Shown piece by piece: positions 53,759 to 60,760 of a stretch of DNA of 64,000 nt; within the stretch, counting starts at the first letter, position 1; each line of letters starts with the position of its first letter. The stretch spans positions 62,001-126,000 of the forward strand of contig JANRLF010000005.1 in the NCBI GenBank assembly GCA_033762815.1. The letters are read 5' to 3'. Below the pieces are notes generated by a model. The model saw nothing but the letters and a program-made list of their open reading frames with translations, was not told the DNA's origin and did no database searches. This DNA comes from JANRLF01 sp033762815. Lineage in GTDB: Bacteria > Bacteroidota > Bacteroidia > Chitinophagales > CAIOSU01. A program made the position numbers and the translations under genes.

Positions 53759-54762
53759 ACCAGTTGCTCCTTGTATTGGGGCAATAGCGTTTCCAATTTC
53801 TTAAGGGTTTGCTCCAAGCTGTCGTGCGAGGTGCCCCCTGCTGCATTGTGGTGGCCACCGCCATTGAAATGCTTGCGGGCAAAGGTATTGACATCAAAAC
53901 TGCCAATGGACCGGAACGATAGTTTGATCATCTCCGTCCTGTCCACAACAAAGGCAGATAGGTTGATAGTGGATATTTTGAGCGGGTAGTTGACGATGCC
54001 TTCGGTATCGCCTGAGCGTACCTGGAATTTTACCAACTCGTTCCTGTCCAGGGCAATAATGGCCGTGCGAAGCTCGGGCACTATTTGCAATTTCTCGGTA
54101 ATGCAGTAGCCAAACAGGCGCAAGCGGAGTTCGGTAAAGCTGTTGAATACCATCCGATAGATATAGCTTGGGTCAATGCCCCTGTCCAGCATCTCGGCGG
54201 CAATGTGCATCACCTTGGGGGTAGTGTTCGGGTGTTGGAAGCCCCCTGTATCGGTCAGTAGGCCAGTATAGATGCAGTCGGCCATGTCCTTATCTATCAG
54301 GTGGGCATCTTGGTTCAGTTGTATGAATTCATATACCAGTTCGGCGGTGCTGCTGGCACTTACCTTCCATAAGCTGGCATCGGCAAAATTTTCTGGTTCC
54401 AAGTGGTGGTCAATCAGCACTTTGAAAGCCCTGGTATTCAGTTTCATTTGCTGGCCCAGGTCATTGATACGGCTCAGGGCATTGAAGTCAAGGCAAAATA
54501 TCACCTCCGCTTCATCTACCAATTGCTTGCTCTTGCTGTGCTGGTAGGGAAATATCAGCACTTCCTTATCGCCGGGCAGCCATTTCAAAAAATCAGGGTA
54601 GTTGGTGGGCACTACTACCGTCACCTGGTGACCCTTTTTCTTTAGGTATTGCCACATGGCCAAAGAAGAACCCATAGCATCGCCATCGGGGTTTTGGTGG
54701 GTGGTGATTACGATTTTCTTAGGACTGGCAAGTAAGTGGCTAAGCGCGTCAAAATTTTCCAT
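53752..54762 (-). CDS. DHH-family oligoribonuclease/pAp phosphatase, NrnA-like
   Basis: A 336-residue DHH/DHHA1 phosphoesterase. Metal-binding motifs: THQNPDGDAMG (His22, Asp26, Asp28), CLDFNALSR, IDHH (Asp118-His120) and GLLTDTGGF; the C-terminal DHHA1 domain has FNGGGHHNAAGG. Members remove nucleotides from short RNAs (nanoRNA) and hydrolyse pAp; some act on cyclic dinucleotides, so the substrate is open. The long frame to 54936 runs into repeat DNA, so ATG 54762 is preferred. Its end overlaps the convergent methyltransferase gene by 7 bp. Confidence 0.88.
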   Translation of the reverse strand: MENFDALSHLLASPKKIVITTHQNPDGDAMGSSLAMWQYLKKKGHQVTVVVPTNYPDFLKWLPGDKEVLIFPYQHSKSKQLVDEAEVIFCLDFNALSRINDLGQQMKLNTRAFKVLIDHHLEPENFADASLWKVSASSTAELVYEFIQLNQDAHLIDKDMADCIYTGLLTDTGGFQHPNTTPKVMHIAAEMLDRGIDPSYIYRMVFNSFTELRLRLFGYCITEKLQIVPELRTAIIALDRNELVKFQVRSGDTEGIVNYPLKISTINLSAFVVDRTEMIKLSFRSIGSFDVNTFARKHFNGGGHHNAAGGTSHDSLEQTLKKLETLLPQYKEQLVY

Positions 54763-54810
54763 CAAGCAACGAATGTCATCAATTTCCGCAATATACCAAA
54801 TTGTTAGTAT

Positions 54811-54872
54811 TGAGTAGCAAGTAGTGAGTAGTGAGACTTTATGAGGTAAAAGGTACGAGGGAAAAGGTAGGC
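54811..54872. repeat. 7-bp-period repeats upstream of the NrnA gene
   Basis: Two short arrays: TGAGTAG, CAAGTAG, TGAGTAG and TGAGACT at 54811-54838, then GGTAAAA, GGTACGA, GGGAAAA and GGTAGGC at 54845-54872. Both have an exact 7-bp period with a (G)GTA core. They start the 946-bp gap between the NrnA gene and the next cargo gene and are followed by a CCCGC hairpin-like sequence. Confidence 0.8.
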
Positions 54873-54939
54873 TTGTCCCGCTTATTTCAGCTTTAATCAT
54901 TTTCAAATTTTCAAATTCCCGAATTTCCAAATTCATTGA
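54873..54939. repeat. CCCGC-type motif followed by 8-bp-period A/T repeat
   Basis: TTGTCCCGCTTATTTCAGC (54873-54891) is a damaged version of the hairpin repeat seen at 55193, 55235 and 58354. It is followed by an 8-bp-period array at 54900-54939: TTTTCAAA twice, then TTCCCGAA, TTTCCAAA and TTCATTGA. Confidence 0.7.
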
Positions 54940-54970
54940 AGCATCTTGCTACTAGCGTCTAAAAAACAGT

Positions 54971-55080
54971 TTCGCAGGTATTTCGCAGGTGGTTCAAGGG
55001 GTGTTCAAGGGTACTTCAAGGGTATCTCGCAGGTGCTTCAAAGGGTGTTCAAGGGTATTTCGCAGGTAGTTCAAATCCTT
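54971..55080. repeat. 11-bp-period tandem array of two alternating unit types
   Basis: Nine exact 11-bp units (54971-55069) plus a tenth degraded one (to 55080). Type A is TTCGCAGGTNN and type B is TTCAAGGGTNN; the order is A A B B B A B B A then a degraded B. Only the last two bases and one internal position vary. The 11-bp period is not a multiple of three and the array lies in no credible gene. Confidence 0.9.
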
Positions 55081-55145
55081 TTAATTTACTGTTTATCAAT
55101 GCGTTGTATGAAAATCAGTGTGTTTTTTTGTTTTTTGCTCTATTC

Positions 55146-55173
55146 GTAGAGGGTAGAATGTAGAAAGTAGAGG
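55146..55173. repeat. 7-bp-period repeat (GTAGAGG-type)
   Basis: Four units with an exact 7-bp period: GTAGAGG, GTAGAAT, GTAGAAA and GTAGAGG. It precedes two copies of the CCCCGC hairpin repeat, the same order as in the 54.8-kb cassette. Confidence 0.8.
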
Positions 55174-55192
55174 GATTTACGATGGAAGCCCG

Positions 55193-55251
55193 CCCCGCTT
55201 ATTGCAGGGATTTCAGATTTACCATTTACACCTGCCCCGCTTATTGCGGGG
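55193..55251. repeat. Two CCCCGC-TTATT-GCGGGG hairpin repeats
   Basis: Copy 1: CCCCGC at 55193-55198, loop TTATT, GCAGGG at 55204-55209 (one mismatch). Copy 2: CCCCGC at 55235-55240, loop TTATT, GCGGGG at 55246-55251 (perfect 6-bp stem). Relatives occur near 54877 and 58354. They resemble small dispersed palindromes. Confidence 0.8.
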
Positions 55252-55267
55252 ATTGCAGCCTAAACCA

Positions 55268-55299
55268 TTTTCAAATTTTCAAATCACCAAATTTTCAAA
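55268..55299. repeat. 8-bp-period A/T repeat (TTTTCAAA-type)
   Basis: Units TTTTCAAA, TTTTCAAA, TCACCAAA and TTTTCAAA, exact 8-bp period. It is related to the array at 54900-54939 and in the same order relative to the hairpin repeat. Confidence 0.8.
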
Positions 55300-55462
55300 T
55301 TGTCCTTACATCACATCCTAAGACTATCTACTCAAGACTAATAAATAAACACATTCAAGCCGACAATCGATGGCAGCTTTTGGAGAATTTGATGGTTTTC
55401 CGAGGCAAGGTATTATCAATCAATGGCTTGTCATTCCGAGCGGAGTAGGGTGAGGAAATCTG

Positions 55463-55509
55463 CTGTCCGTCATGCTGTCTTGCCTTAGGCTAGAGAGCAA
55501 CTCCCACCA
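55463..55509. repeat. 47-bp dispersed repeat, copy 1
   Basis: Starts CTGTCCGTCATGCTGTCTTG and ends with an ACTCCCACCA-type tail, with a CCTTAGG core. It is nearly identical to copy 2 at 55655-55701, and an inverted partial copy (CTAGCCTAAGGCAAGAC) lies at 55610-55626. It is preceded at 55431-55460 by a TCATTCCGAGC...GAGGAAATCTG element of the kind dispersed in many Bacteroidota genomes. No gene is visible between 55300 and 55708. Confidence 0.85.
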
Positions 55510-55654
55510 CACTTTTGATAACGGCAATGAGCATGGAACGTGCCATAGGGTCACGGGCAATGCAGTTTGGTTATCAAATGGCATCAGGCTCACGACAAGA
55601 GGTCCCGATCTAGCCTAAGGCAAGACGGGACGACGATGTTTGAAGCCAGTCATA

Positions 55655-55701
55655 CTGTCCGTCATGCTGTCTTGCCTAAGGCTAGAGAGCATCTCCCGCC
55701 A
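55655..55701. repeat. 47-bp dispersed repeat, copy 2
   Basis: Matches copy 1 at 55463-55509 with about three substitutions. The CCTAAGG core and the inverted fragment at 55610-55626 allow a hairpin. It ends 8 bp before the stop of the type A cargo gene and may act as its terminator region. Confidence 0.85.
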
Positions 55702-55708
55702 AGTACTC

Positions 55709-57688
55709 TTACTTGCCTACATGCAGCACATTTATCTTGCCCGTTGTTTCACCAATACGGTAGATATACAAGCCCTCCGCTAGGGCGGAAACATCGATGG
55801 TGTTGCTTCCCCGCCTGATGGTTTGTTTTAACATTGCCCTTCCCACCATGTCGTAGAGTACCAGGTCAGCTTCCTTGCTTTGCTCCAGTTCGATTACCAG
55901 CACATCGTTGGCCGGGTTTGGATATACCCTTACGCCTGTAAGCTCCTCAGCATCTTCCACGCCCACGGTGCCCCTGATGCGGACGCGCTTGGTGAGGGTA
56001 TCGGAACTGATGCCCGCACGGCATATCAAGCTTACGTAGTAGTAGCCCGTATCGGTATAGGTGTGCGAGGGGTTGAGCGTGAGGCTGCTGTCCCCGTCGC
56101 CGAAGTACCAGATGAAGGAGCAATAATCGGTGCCCCTGAAATCGAAGCTGGCCGTGTTGCCGGTCACGCTGCCTACGAAGTCGGCTCTCGCAGTACCCGG
56201 CTCCATGTAGCCGCAGGTGTCCGTGTAGGGTACCCTTACCTCCATGCTAAAGGTATCGGTCAGGTTGGCGGCACGGGTGATAAGGGTGACCGAGTAGGTG
56301 CCCGTGTCCGGGTAGGCGTGCGAGGGCTGGAAAGAGGTGGAATAGCTGCCGTCGCCGTAGGACCATTGGGCGGAGCATACCACACTGCTCAGGTCGCTGA
56401 AATGGGCGGTGGTGCCACTGACGCTGTCCAAGGCGAAAAGGGCTACCGTGGTATCGAACTCGCTGTAGCCGCAACTGTCCGCACGGATGACAATGACATC
56501 GGTATGGCGAACATTGAACACCGTCCTGTCATGCTCGCTGCTGAACCCCATCAAAATGATGTCACCCCCTGGCTCAATCAATACTTCATCGGTATAACTA
56601 TAGGCCCTGCCCTGTACTGGCGAAAGGTACCTTTTCCAGAGCATGTTTCCCCCTGCGTCCAGTTTGGCTAAATAGTGTAAATCCTTTGTTGGATTAACGG
56701 TAAAGTCATCATAAACGTCCCCTGCTATGATAATAGAACCATCTGCCATCTCCTTAGCCGCATGGAAATAGAGGTTAGGGTAGATGCTGTCATGGTAAAG
56801 ACGTTCCCAGAGGACTGCTCCGTTGGGAGAAGTCTTCACTAGGTAACCGTCGTTGCTGTTGACAATATACTCCCTTGCCCCCGCCAGCAGGTACCCACCA
56901 TCGGCCAACTGCTGTCCGTAGCCCTCTATTTGGTACAGCCCGGCAATGCCGTACTCCCTGCGCCATTCCTCGTTGAGGGTGCTGTCCACCTTCAGCATGA
57001 ACAGTTGCTGGTCTAAGCCGGTACGGGTATCACCGCTTATAAGAAAGCCCTTGTCCGCTGTCGGGATAAGATGTTTTGCATACCACCTTTGGGTTGTGTC
57101 CCCATAGCTGCGCTGCTGTTGGATGGTCCCATTGGAATCCATGACGGCAAGATAGCATTGACCGTTCGGTGGGAGCACGTTAAAAAGCCCAACAGCGATA
57201 AAGCCGTTTTTCCCATAATTAAGACCATCATTCAACCGGTCGTTGTAGCCCGCACTGGCCAATACGTGGTACAGGCTGTCACCGGTTTTGGATATTTTGG
57301 TGAAGGATCCGCTTCCCGCGCCTTCTATGGAGTCGTACTGTAAACTCAATATCCTAAAAGAAGAATCAGGCAATTGGAAAATTGCATTGGGCTGACAGCC
57401 GCCGGTTAAGACGGTAGGCCTGTATTGCATCGACCATAGGCTATCGCCGCATGGCCCTATCTCCAGTAAGTAGTTGTAGGATGGGATACCGACATGCGGG
57501 AAACTTTCCCCAGTAATGGCGAAACCGTCGTAAGTCCTGATAATGTCCCTCCCAAAATCGTCGTTGCCGTTGTTGTCATAGGTCCTAATGAAATAACATT
57601 GGCCATGTGCGGTTGCACTGAACAGTAGGCATACCATAAGTAGCCATATTCTGGCATGCTTTATTAAATACAATAGCTTTTTGCCCAT
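55709..57688 (-). CDS. T9SS cargo protein with two PKD domains and type A C-terminal domain
   Basis: A 659-residue secreted protein. Signal peptide (KHARIWLLMVCLLFSATAHGQ), a beta-propeller-like region (about 25-425) with repeats such as QLADGGYLLAGAREY and EMADGSIIIAGDVYD, two PKD domains (about 435-580; WSYGDGSYSTSFQPSHAYPD and WYFGDGDSSLTLNPSHTYTD), and a type A sorting domain (about 585-659; GVRVYPNPANDVLVIEL, DMVGRAML and EGLYIYRI). It would be exported by the T9SS and attached to the surface or released. The frame opens at 57823, but ATG 57688 begins the signal peptide. Ligand unknown. It is divergent from ndk. Confidence 0.88.
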   Translation of the reverse strand: MGKKLLYLIKHARIWLLMVCLLFSATAHGQCYFIRTYDNNGNDDFGRDIIRTYDGFAITGESFPHVGIPSYNYLLEIGPCGDSLWSMQYRPTVLTGGCQPNAIFQLPDSSFRILSLQYDSIEGAGSGSFTKISKTGDSLYHVLASAGYNDRLNDGLNYGKNGFIAVGLFNVLPPNGQCYLAVMDSNGTIQQQRSYGDTTQRWYAKHLIPTADKGFLISGDTRTGLDQQLFMLKVDSTLNEEWRREYGIAGLYQIEGYGQQLADGGYLLAGAREYIVNSNDGYLVKTSPNGAVLWERLYHDSIYPNLYFHAAKEMADGSIIIAGDVYDDFTVNPTKDLHYLAKLDAGGNMLWKRYLSPVQGRAYSYTDEVLIEPGGDIILMGFSSEHDRTVFNVRHTDVIVIRADSCGYSEFDTTVALFALDSVSGTTAHFSDLSSVVCSAQWSYGDGSYSTSFQPSHAYPDTGTYSVTLITRAANLTDTFSMEVRVPYTDTCGYMEPGTARADFVGSVTGNTASFDFRGTDYCSFIWYFGDGDSSLTLNPSHTYTDTGYYYVSLICRAGISSDTLTKRVRIRGTVGVEDAEELTGVRVYPNPANDVLVIELEQSKEADLVLYDMVGRAMLKQTIRRGSNTIDVSALAEGLYIYRIGETTGKINVLHVGK

Positions 57689-57792
57689 AGGATAAACCGA
57701 ATACGGTACGTATGCATATAAATATACGCCGTTTTCGAAAGTGGAAAGACACAATAAAAACAGATACCCGCTTTCTTTTCCCTGCGAATGGC

Positions 57793-57800
57793 TATTTTTG
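57793..57800 (+). promoter_or_regulatory. Candidate -7 box for ndk
   Basis: TATTTTTG, an exact TAnnTTTG match, lies 27 bp upstream of the ndk ATG. A T-rich stretch upstream offers no clean TTTG at the expected 19-20 bp, so the -33 element is uncertain. Confidence 0.5.
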
Positions 57801-57827
57801 CGGCGGACAAAAAAACAAAACACTTAC

Positions 57828-58247
57828 ATGGCCACCAATTTGACCTTTACAATGATTAAGCCCGATGCCGTAAAAAACAACTATATCGGGCCTATTTTAG
57901 CAAAAATCAACGAAGCCGGTTTCCGTATCGTAGCAATGAAATATACTTCATTGACCCCTGAAATGGCCGGCAAATTCTATGAAGTACATAAAGAACGTGG
58001 CTTTTACAATGATTTGGTAAGCTTTATGTCATCAGGGCCCATTGTTGCCGCCATCTTGGAAAAAGATAATGCCGTGGAAGATTTCCGCAACCTGATTGGT
58101 GCCACCGACCCTACCAAGGCCGCCCCGGGTACCATTCGCAACCTGTTCGCAAAAAGCATCGAGGCCAACGCCGTTCACGGCTCCGACTCCAACGAAAACG
58201 CGGAGATAGAAGGCAACTTCTTCTTCAGCAAGTTGGAAAGATTTTAA
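57828..58247 (+). CDS. ndk: Nucleoside-diphosphate kinase
   Basis: A 139-residue NDK of usual length. The catalytic histidine is His117 in ANAVHGSDS, with the typical N-terminal TFTMIKPDAV and the nucleotide-binding FNDLVSFMSSGP-like segment (FYNDLVSFMSSGP). It transfers the gamma phosphate between nucleoside triphosphates and diphosphates through a phosphohistidine. The open frame starts at 57741, but ATG 57828 gives the standard start. A 7-bp repeat array begins 3 bp after its stop. Confidence 0.96.
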   Translation: MATNLTFTMIKPDAVKNNYIGPILAKINEAGFRIVAMKYTSLTPEMAGKFYEVHKERGFYNDLVSFMSSGPIVAAILEKDNAVEDFRNLIGATDPTKAAPGTIRNLFAKSIEANAVHGSDSNENAEIEGNFFFSKLERF

Positions 58248-58250
58248 CAA

Positions 58251-58349
58251 GGTACAAGGTAAGAGGTACAAGGTACGAGGTTAAAAGGTACAAAGTAAGA
58301 GGTACAAGGTACAAGGTACAAAGTAAGAGGTACAAGGTACGAGGTACGC
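58251..58349. repeat. 7-bp-period tandem array after ndk (GGTACAA-type)
   Basis: Fourteen units, nearly all 7 bp: GGTACAA (most frequent), with GGTACGA, GGTAAGA and AGTAAGA variants and one 8-bp unit. It begins 3 bp after the ndk stop and is followed by the hairpin at 58354-58367. It is related to the shorter 7-bp arrays at 54811-54872 and 55146-55173. Confidence 0.9.
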
Positions 58350-58353
58350 TTGT

Positions 58354-58367
58354 CCCGCTATTGCGGG
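58354..58367. repeat. CCCGC-TATT-GCGGG hairpin after the 7-bp array
   Basis: CCCGC (58354-58358) and GCGGG (58363-58367) form a perfect 5-bp stem with loop TATT, preceded by TGT as in the 54.8-kb copy. It could also act as the ndk terminator. The rest of the 471-bp gap to dnaB contains no gene but holds the sites listed next. Confidence 0.7.
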
Positions 58368-58486
58368 AAGGTGCGCCTGTCACACTACTCCTGTCTATAA
58401 ATACATACAAAAAGGAGTGTTAACCAAATGTTAACCAAAGGTGCGTTGTCGAATCCGACAAATTTAATTGTCCACTTTAGGGCTTT

Positions 58487-58590
58487 TGTGGATAAAATCG
58501 GCGGCGGCCAAAAAATGTGGAATAACTAAACGCTTTTTGCGGCAAATAGGTGGGAAATGCAAAATCGCTTGTGGAAAAACAAGTGGATAA
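58487..58590. promoter_or_regulatory. DnaA-box-like cluster upstream of dnaB
   Basis: An exact reverse-complement DnaA box TGTGGATAA at 58487-58495, and near matches TGTGGAAAA (58570-58578) and AGTGGATAA (58582-58590), each with one mismatch. A TGTGGAATAA (one inserted base) lies near 58516. All point the same way, in AT-rich DNA 130-230 bp before the replicative helicase gene. The cluster may regulate dnaB or form part of a replication origin. Confidence 0.5.
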
Positions 58591-58675
58591 ATAGAAAGAA
58601 CCGTGGAAACCAATGTGCGTCCGTTCTTGATTTCTTTATTTAAGGAATCATTAACAGGCTAGGATTTTCCTGCCA

Positions 58676-58683
58676 TATCTTTG
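58676..58683 (+). promoter_or_regulatory. Candidate -7 box for dnaB
   Basis: TATCTTTG matches the TAnnTTTG consensus exactly, 35 bp before the dnaB ATG at 58719. No clear -33 TTTG is visible at 19-20 bp. Confidence 0.5.
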
Positions 58684-58718
58684 ATGCCCCCTCGGAAGAG
58701 GAAAGAAATTTTGAGCTG

Positions 58719-60251
58719 ATGTCCGACTTATCACAACCACTGAAAAAAACCTTTAACCTAGCGGCAAAAAGAAGGGAGCCCGCTGATTTATCGCAACTGA
58801 TGTTCGGTAAAATACCCCCGCAGGCCCGCGACTTGGAAGAGGCCGTGCTGGGTGCCCTGATGCTGGAAAAGAACGCCGTTTCGGAAGTAATCGACATTCT
58901 AAAAGCAGAAAGCTTCTATGTATATGCCCATCAACTGATATACCGGGCAATATTTACCCTCTTCGGCAAATCGCAGCCCGTGGATTTGTTGACCGTAACG
59001 GAAGAGCTGAAGCGCATGGGCAGCCTAGAAGATGCAGGCGGGCAATATTACCTGATGGGGCTAACCAATTCGGTGGCCTCTGCGGCCAACGTGGAACACC
59101 ATGCCCGCATTATTTCGCAAAAGTACATACAGCGAGAGCTGATAACCATTTCTTCGGAAATCATCAAAGATTCCTACGACGATACCACCGATGTTTTCGA
59201 ACTACTGGACAAAGCGGAGAAAAACCTGTTCGCGGTGGCCGACCAAAACATCTCGCGCAACTATGCGAGCATGAGCAACTTGATTACCAAGGCCATACAG
59301 CAAATTGAGGAATTGCGCACCCATGACGAAAAGCTCACGGGTATCCCCAGCGGCTTCACGGCACTGGACAGGCTTACAGGTGGTTGGCAGCGGTCAGACC
59401 TCATTATCATGGCCGCCCGCCCAGGTATGGGTAAAACCGCTTTCGTGCTGAGCATTGCCCGTAATGCGGCGGTAGACTTCAAAAAGCCGGTGGCAGTGTT
59501 TTCCCTCGAAATGTCGTCCCTGCAATTGGTGAACAGGCTGATTTCTGGCGAAGCGGAAATTCCCTCGGAAAAACTGCGCAAGGGTAATTTGGAGGCCTGG
59601 GAATGGGAACAACTGACGCGTAAGGTGGACAAAATTTCAGAGGCGCCCATCTTTATTGACGATACCCCCGCCATCAATATTTTCGAGCTGCGAGCTAAGT
59701 GCCGCCGCCTGAAAATGCAGCACGACATACAGATGATTATTATCGATTACTTACAATTAATGTCGGGCGGTAGCGACAATCGTTCAGGGGGTAACCGCGA
59801 ACAGGAAATCAGTGCCATTTCAAGGGGCTTGAAAAGTATCGCCAAAGAACTGAACATACCCGTTATTGCCCTTTCGCAATTGAGCCGTGCGGTGGAAACC
59901 CGCGGAGGCGACAAACGCCCGCAGTTGTCCGACTTAAGGGAATCGGGAGCCATTGAACAGGATGCCGACTTGGTAGTATTCCTTTACCGCCCCGAATACT
60001 ATGGCATGACGGAGGACGAAAATGGCAATTCCACCGTTGGTATTGGCGAGGTGATTATCGCCAAGCATAGAAACGGTGCCCTTGATACGGTGAAAACCAA
60101 GTTTATCGGCAAGTTTGCCAAATTTGCCGACCTGGAAACCGATAGTTTTGAGGACTTGCGCCATAGCGACGCACGGCCCGAAATAGAGAATCCCGGTTTC
60201 CGCACCTTAGGCTCAAGGATGGATTCATTAGACGAGGAGGCCCCTTTCTAA
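58719..60251 (+). CDS. dnaB: Replicative DNA helicase
   Basis: A 510-residue DnaB. The N-terminal helical collar domain (about 25-140, DLEEAVLGALMLEKNAVSEV) is followed by the RecA-like motor (about 195-470) with the Walker A RPGMGKTA, Walker B IIIDYLQLM and the arginine-rich ALSQLSRAVE region. It unwinds DNA ahead of the replisome and recruits primase. ATG at 58719. The next gene starts 11 bp downstream, so the transcript probably continues. Confidence 0.96.
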   Translation: MSDLSQPLKKTFNLAAKRREPADLSQLMFGKIPPQARDLEEAVLGALMLEKNAVSEVIDILKAESFYVYAHQLIYRAIFTLFGKSQPVDLLTVTEELKRMGSLEDAGGQYYLMGLTNSVASAANVEHHARIISQKYIQRELITISSEIIKDSYDDTTDVFELLDKAEKNLFAVADQNISRNYASMSNLITKAIQQIEELRTHDEKLTGIPSGFTALDRLTGGWQRSDLIIMAARPGMGKTAFVLSIARNAAVDFKKPVAVFSLEMSSLQLVNRLISGEAEIPSEKLRKGNLEAWEWEQLTRKVDKISEAPIFIDDTPAINIFELRAKCRRLKMQHDIQMIIIDYLQLMSGGSDNRSGGNREQEISAISRGLKSIAKELNIPVIALSQLSRAVETRGGDKRPQLSDLRESGAIEQDADLVVFLYRPEYYGMTEDENGNSTVGIGEVIIAKHRNGALDTVKTKFIGKFAKFADLETDSFEDLRHSDARPEIENPGFRTLGSRMDSLDEEAPF

Positions 60252-60262
60252 AACATTAGCCA

Positions 60263-60760
60263 ATGCCTGAAAGCTGGGAAACCAAACGTATGCGCTGGGC
60301 CTTTAGCCTATTCCCTGCTTACAGGGGCACGGGAGCCAAAGTAACCTATATTGATGCCAGCTACCAAGAGCTAAGGATAAAAATACCGCTCAGTTGGCGT
60401 ACCCGCAATTACGTGGGCACTATTTACGGGGGCAGCATGTACGGGGCAGTTGACCCCATGTACATGTTGATGCTGATGAAGATATTGGGCAAAGATTATG
60501 TAGTGTGGGACAAGGCAGCGACCATCCGCTTCAGGCGCCCCGGCAAGCATACCCTATTTGCCACCTTTGTCATTACCGACGAGGATATTGCTGCCATTAA
60601 AGCGCAAATAGCCAGCCAAGGGGAAACCGATTACTTTTTCAGACTGGAAATAAAGGATGCCGAAGGAAAGGTAAATGCGGAAGTGGACAAGACCATATAT
60701 GCTGCCAGTAAGACCCATTACCAGCAAAAATTAGCGCAACGTAAAGCCAAGGAGTCATGA
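60263..60760 (+). CDS. DUF4442 hotdog-fold protein
   Basis: A 165-residue protein of the DUF4442 family, related to hotdog-fold thioesterases. The helix with YGGSMYGAVDPMYMLMLMKI is the family hallmark, and WDKAATIRFRRPGK forms the neighbouring strand. Thioesterase activity on an acyl-CoA is plausible from the fold but no substrate can be named. It overlaps the next gene by 4 bp (ATGA) and follows dnaB by 11 bp. Confidence 0.8.
   Translation: MPESWETKRMRWAFSLFPAYRGTGAKVTYIDASYQELRIKIPLSWRTRNYVGTIYGGSMYGAVDPMYMLMLMKILGKDYVVWDKAATIRFRRPGKHTLFATFVITDEDIAAIKAQIASQGETDYFFRLEIKDAEGKVNAEVDKTIYAASKTHYQQKLAQRKAKES

Noticed and set aside
54763..54936. N-terminal extension of the NrnA-like gene
   Set aside because: The extra 58 codons cover 7-bp and 8-bp repeats and precede the DHH domain, which starts normally at the ATG at 54762.
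54946..55149. Plus-strand open frame of 67 codons over the 11-bp repeat array
   Set aside because: The apparent 11-residue protein repeats follow from the 11-bp period; no start context or family match.
54811..55299. Possible CRISPR array
   Set aside because: Units are 7, 8 and 11 bp and contiguous, with no 20-40-bp repeats, no unique spacers and no cas genes.
55880..56671. Plus-strand open frame of 263 codons antisense to the type A cargo gene
   Set aside because: It lies wholly inside the PKD and C-terminal domain coding region, has a low-complexity Gly/Ala/Val/Arg composition typical of antisense shadows, and no family motif.
57689..57823. N-terminal extension of the type A cargo gene
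   Set aside because: The extension overlaps the ndk promoter region and places the signal peptide internally; ATG 57688 fits better.
58225..58410. Minus-strand open frame of 61 codons over the 7-bp repeat array
   Set aside because: Its LYLVPLT-type repeats are simply the 7-bp microsatellite read in frame; the array is non-coding.
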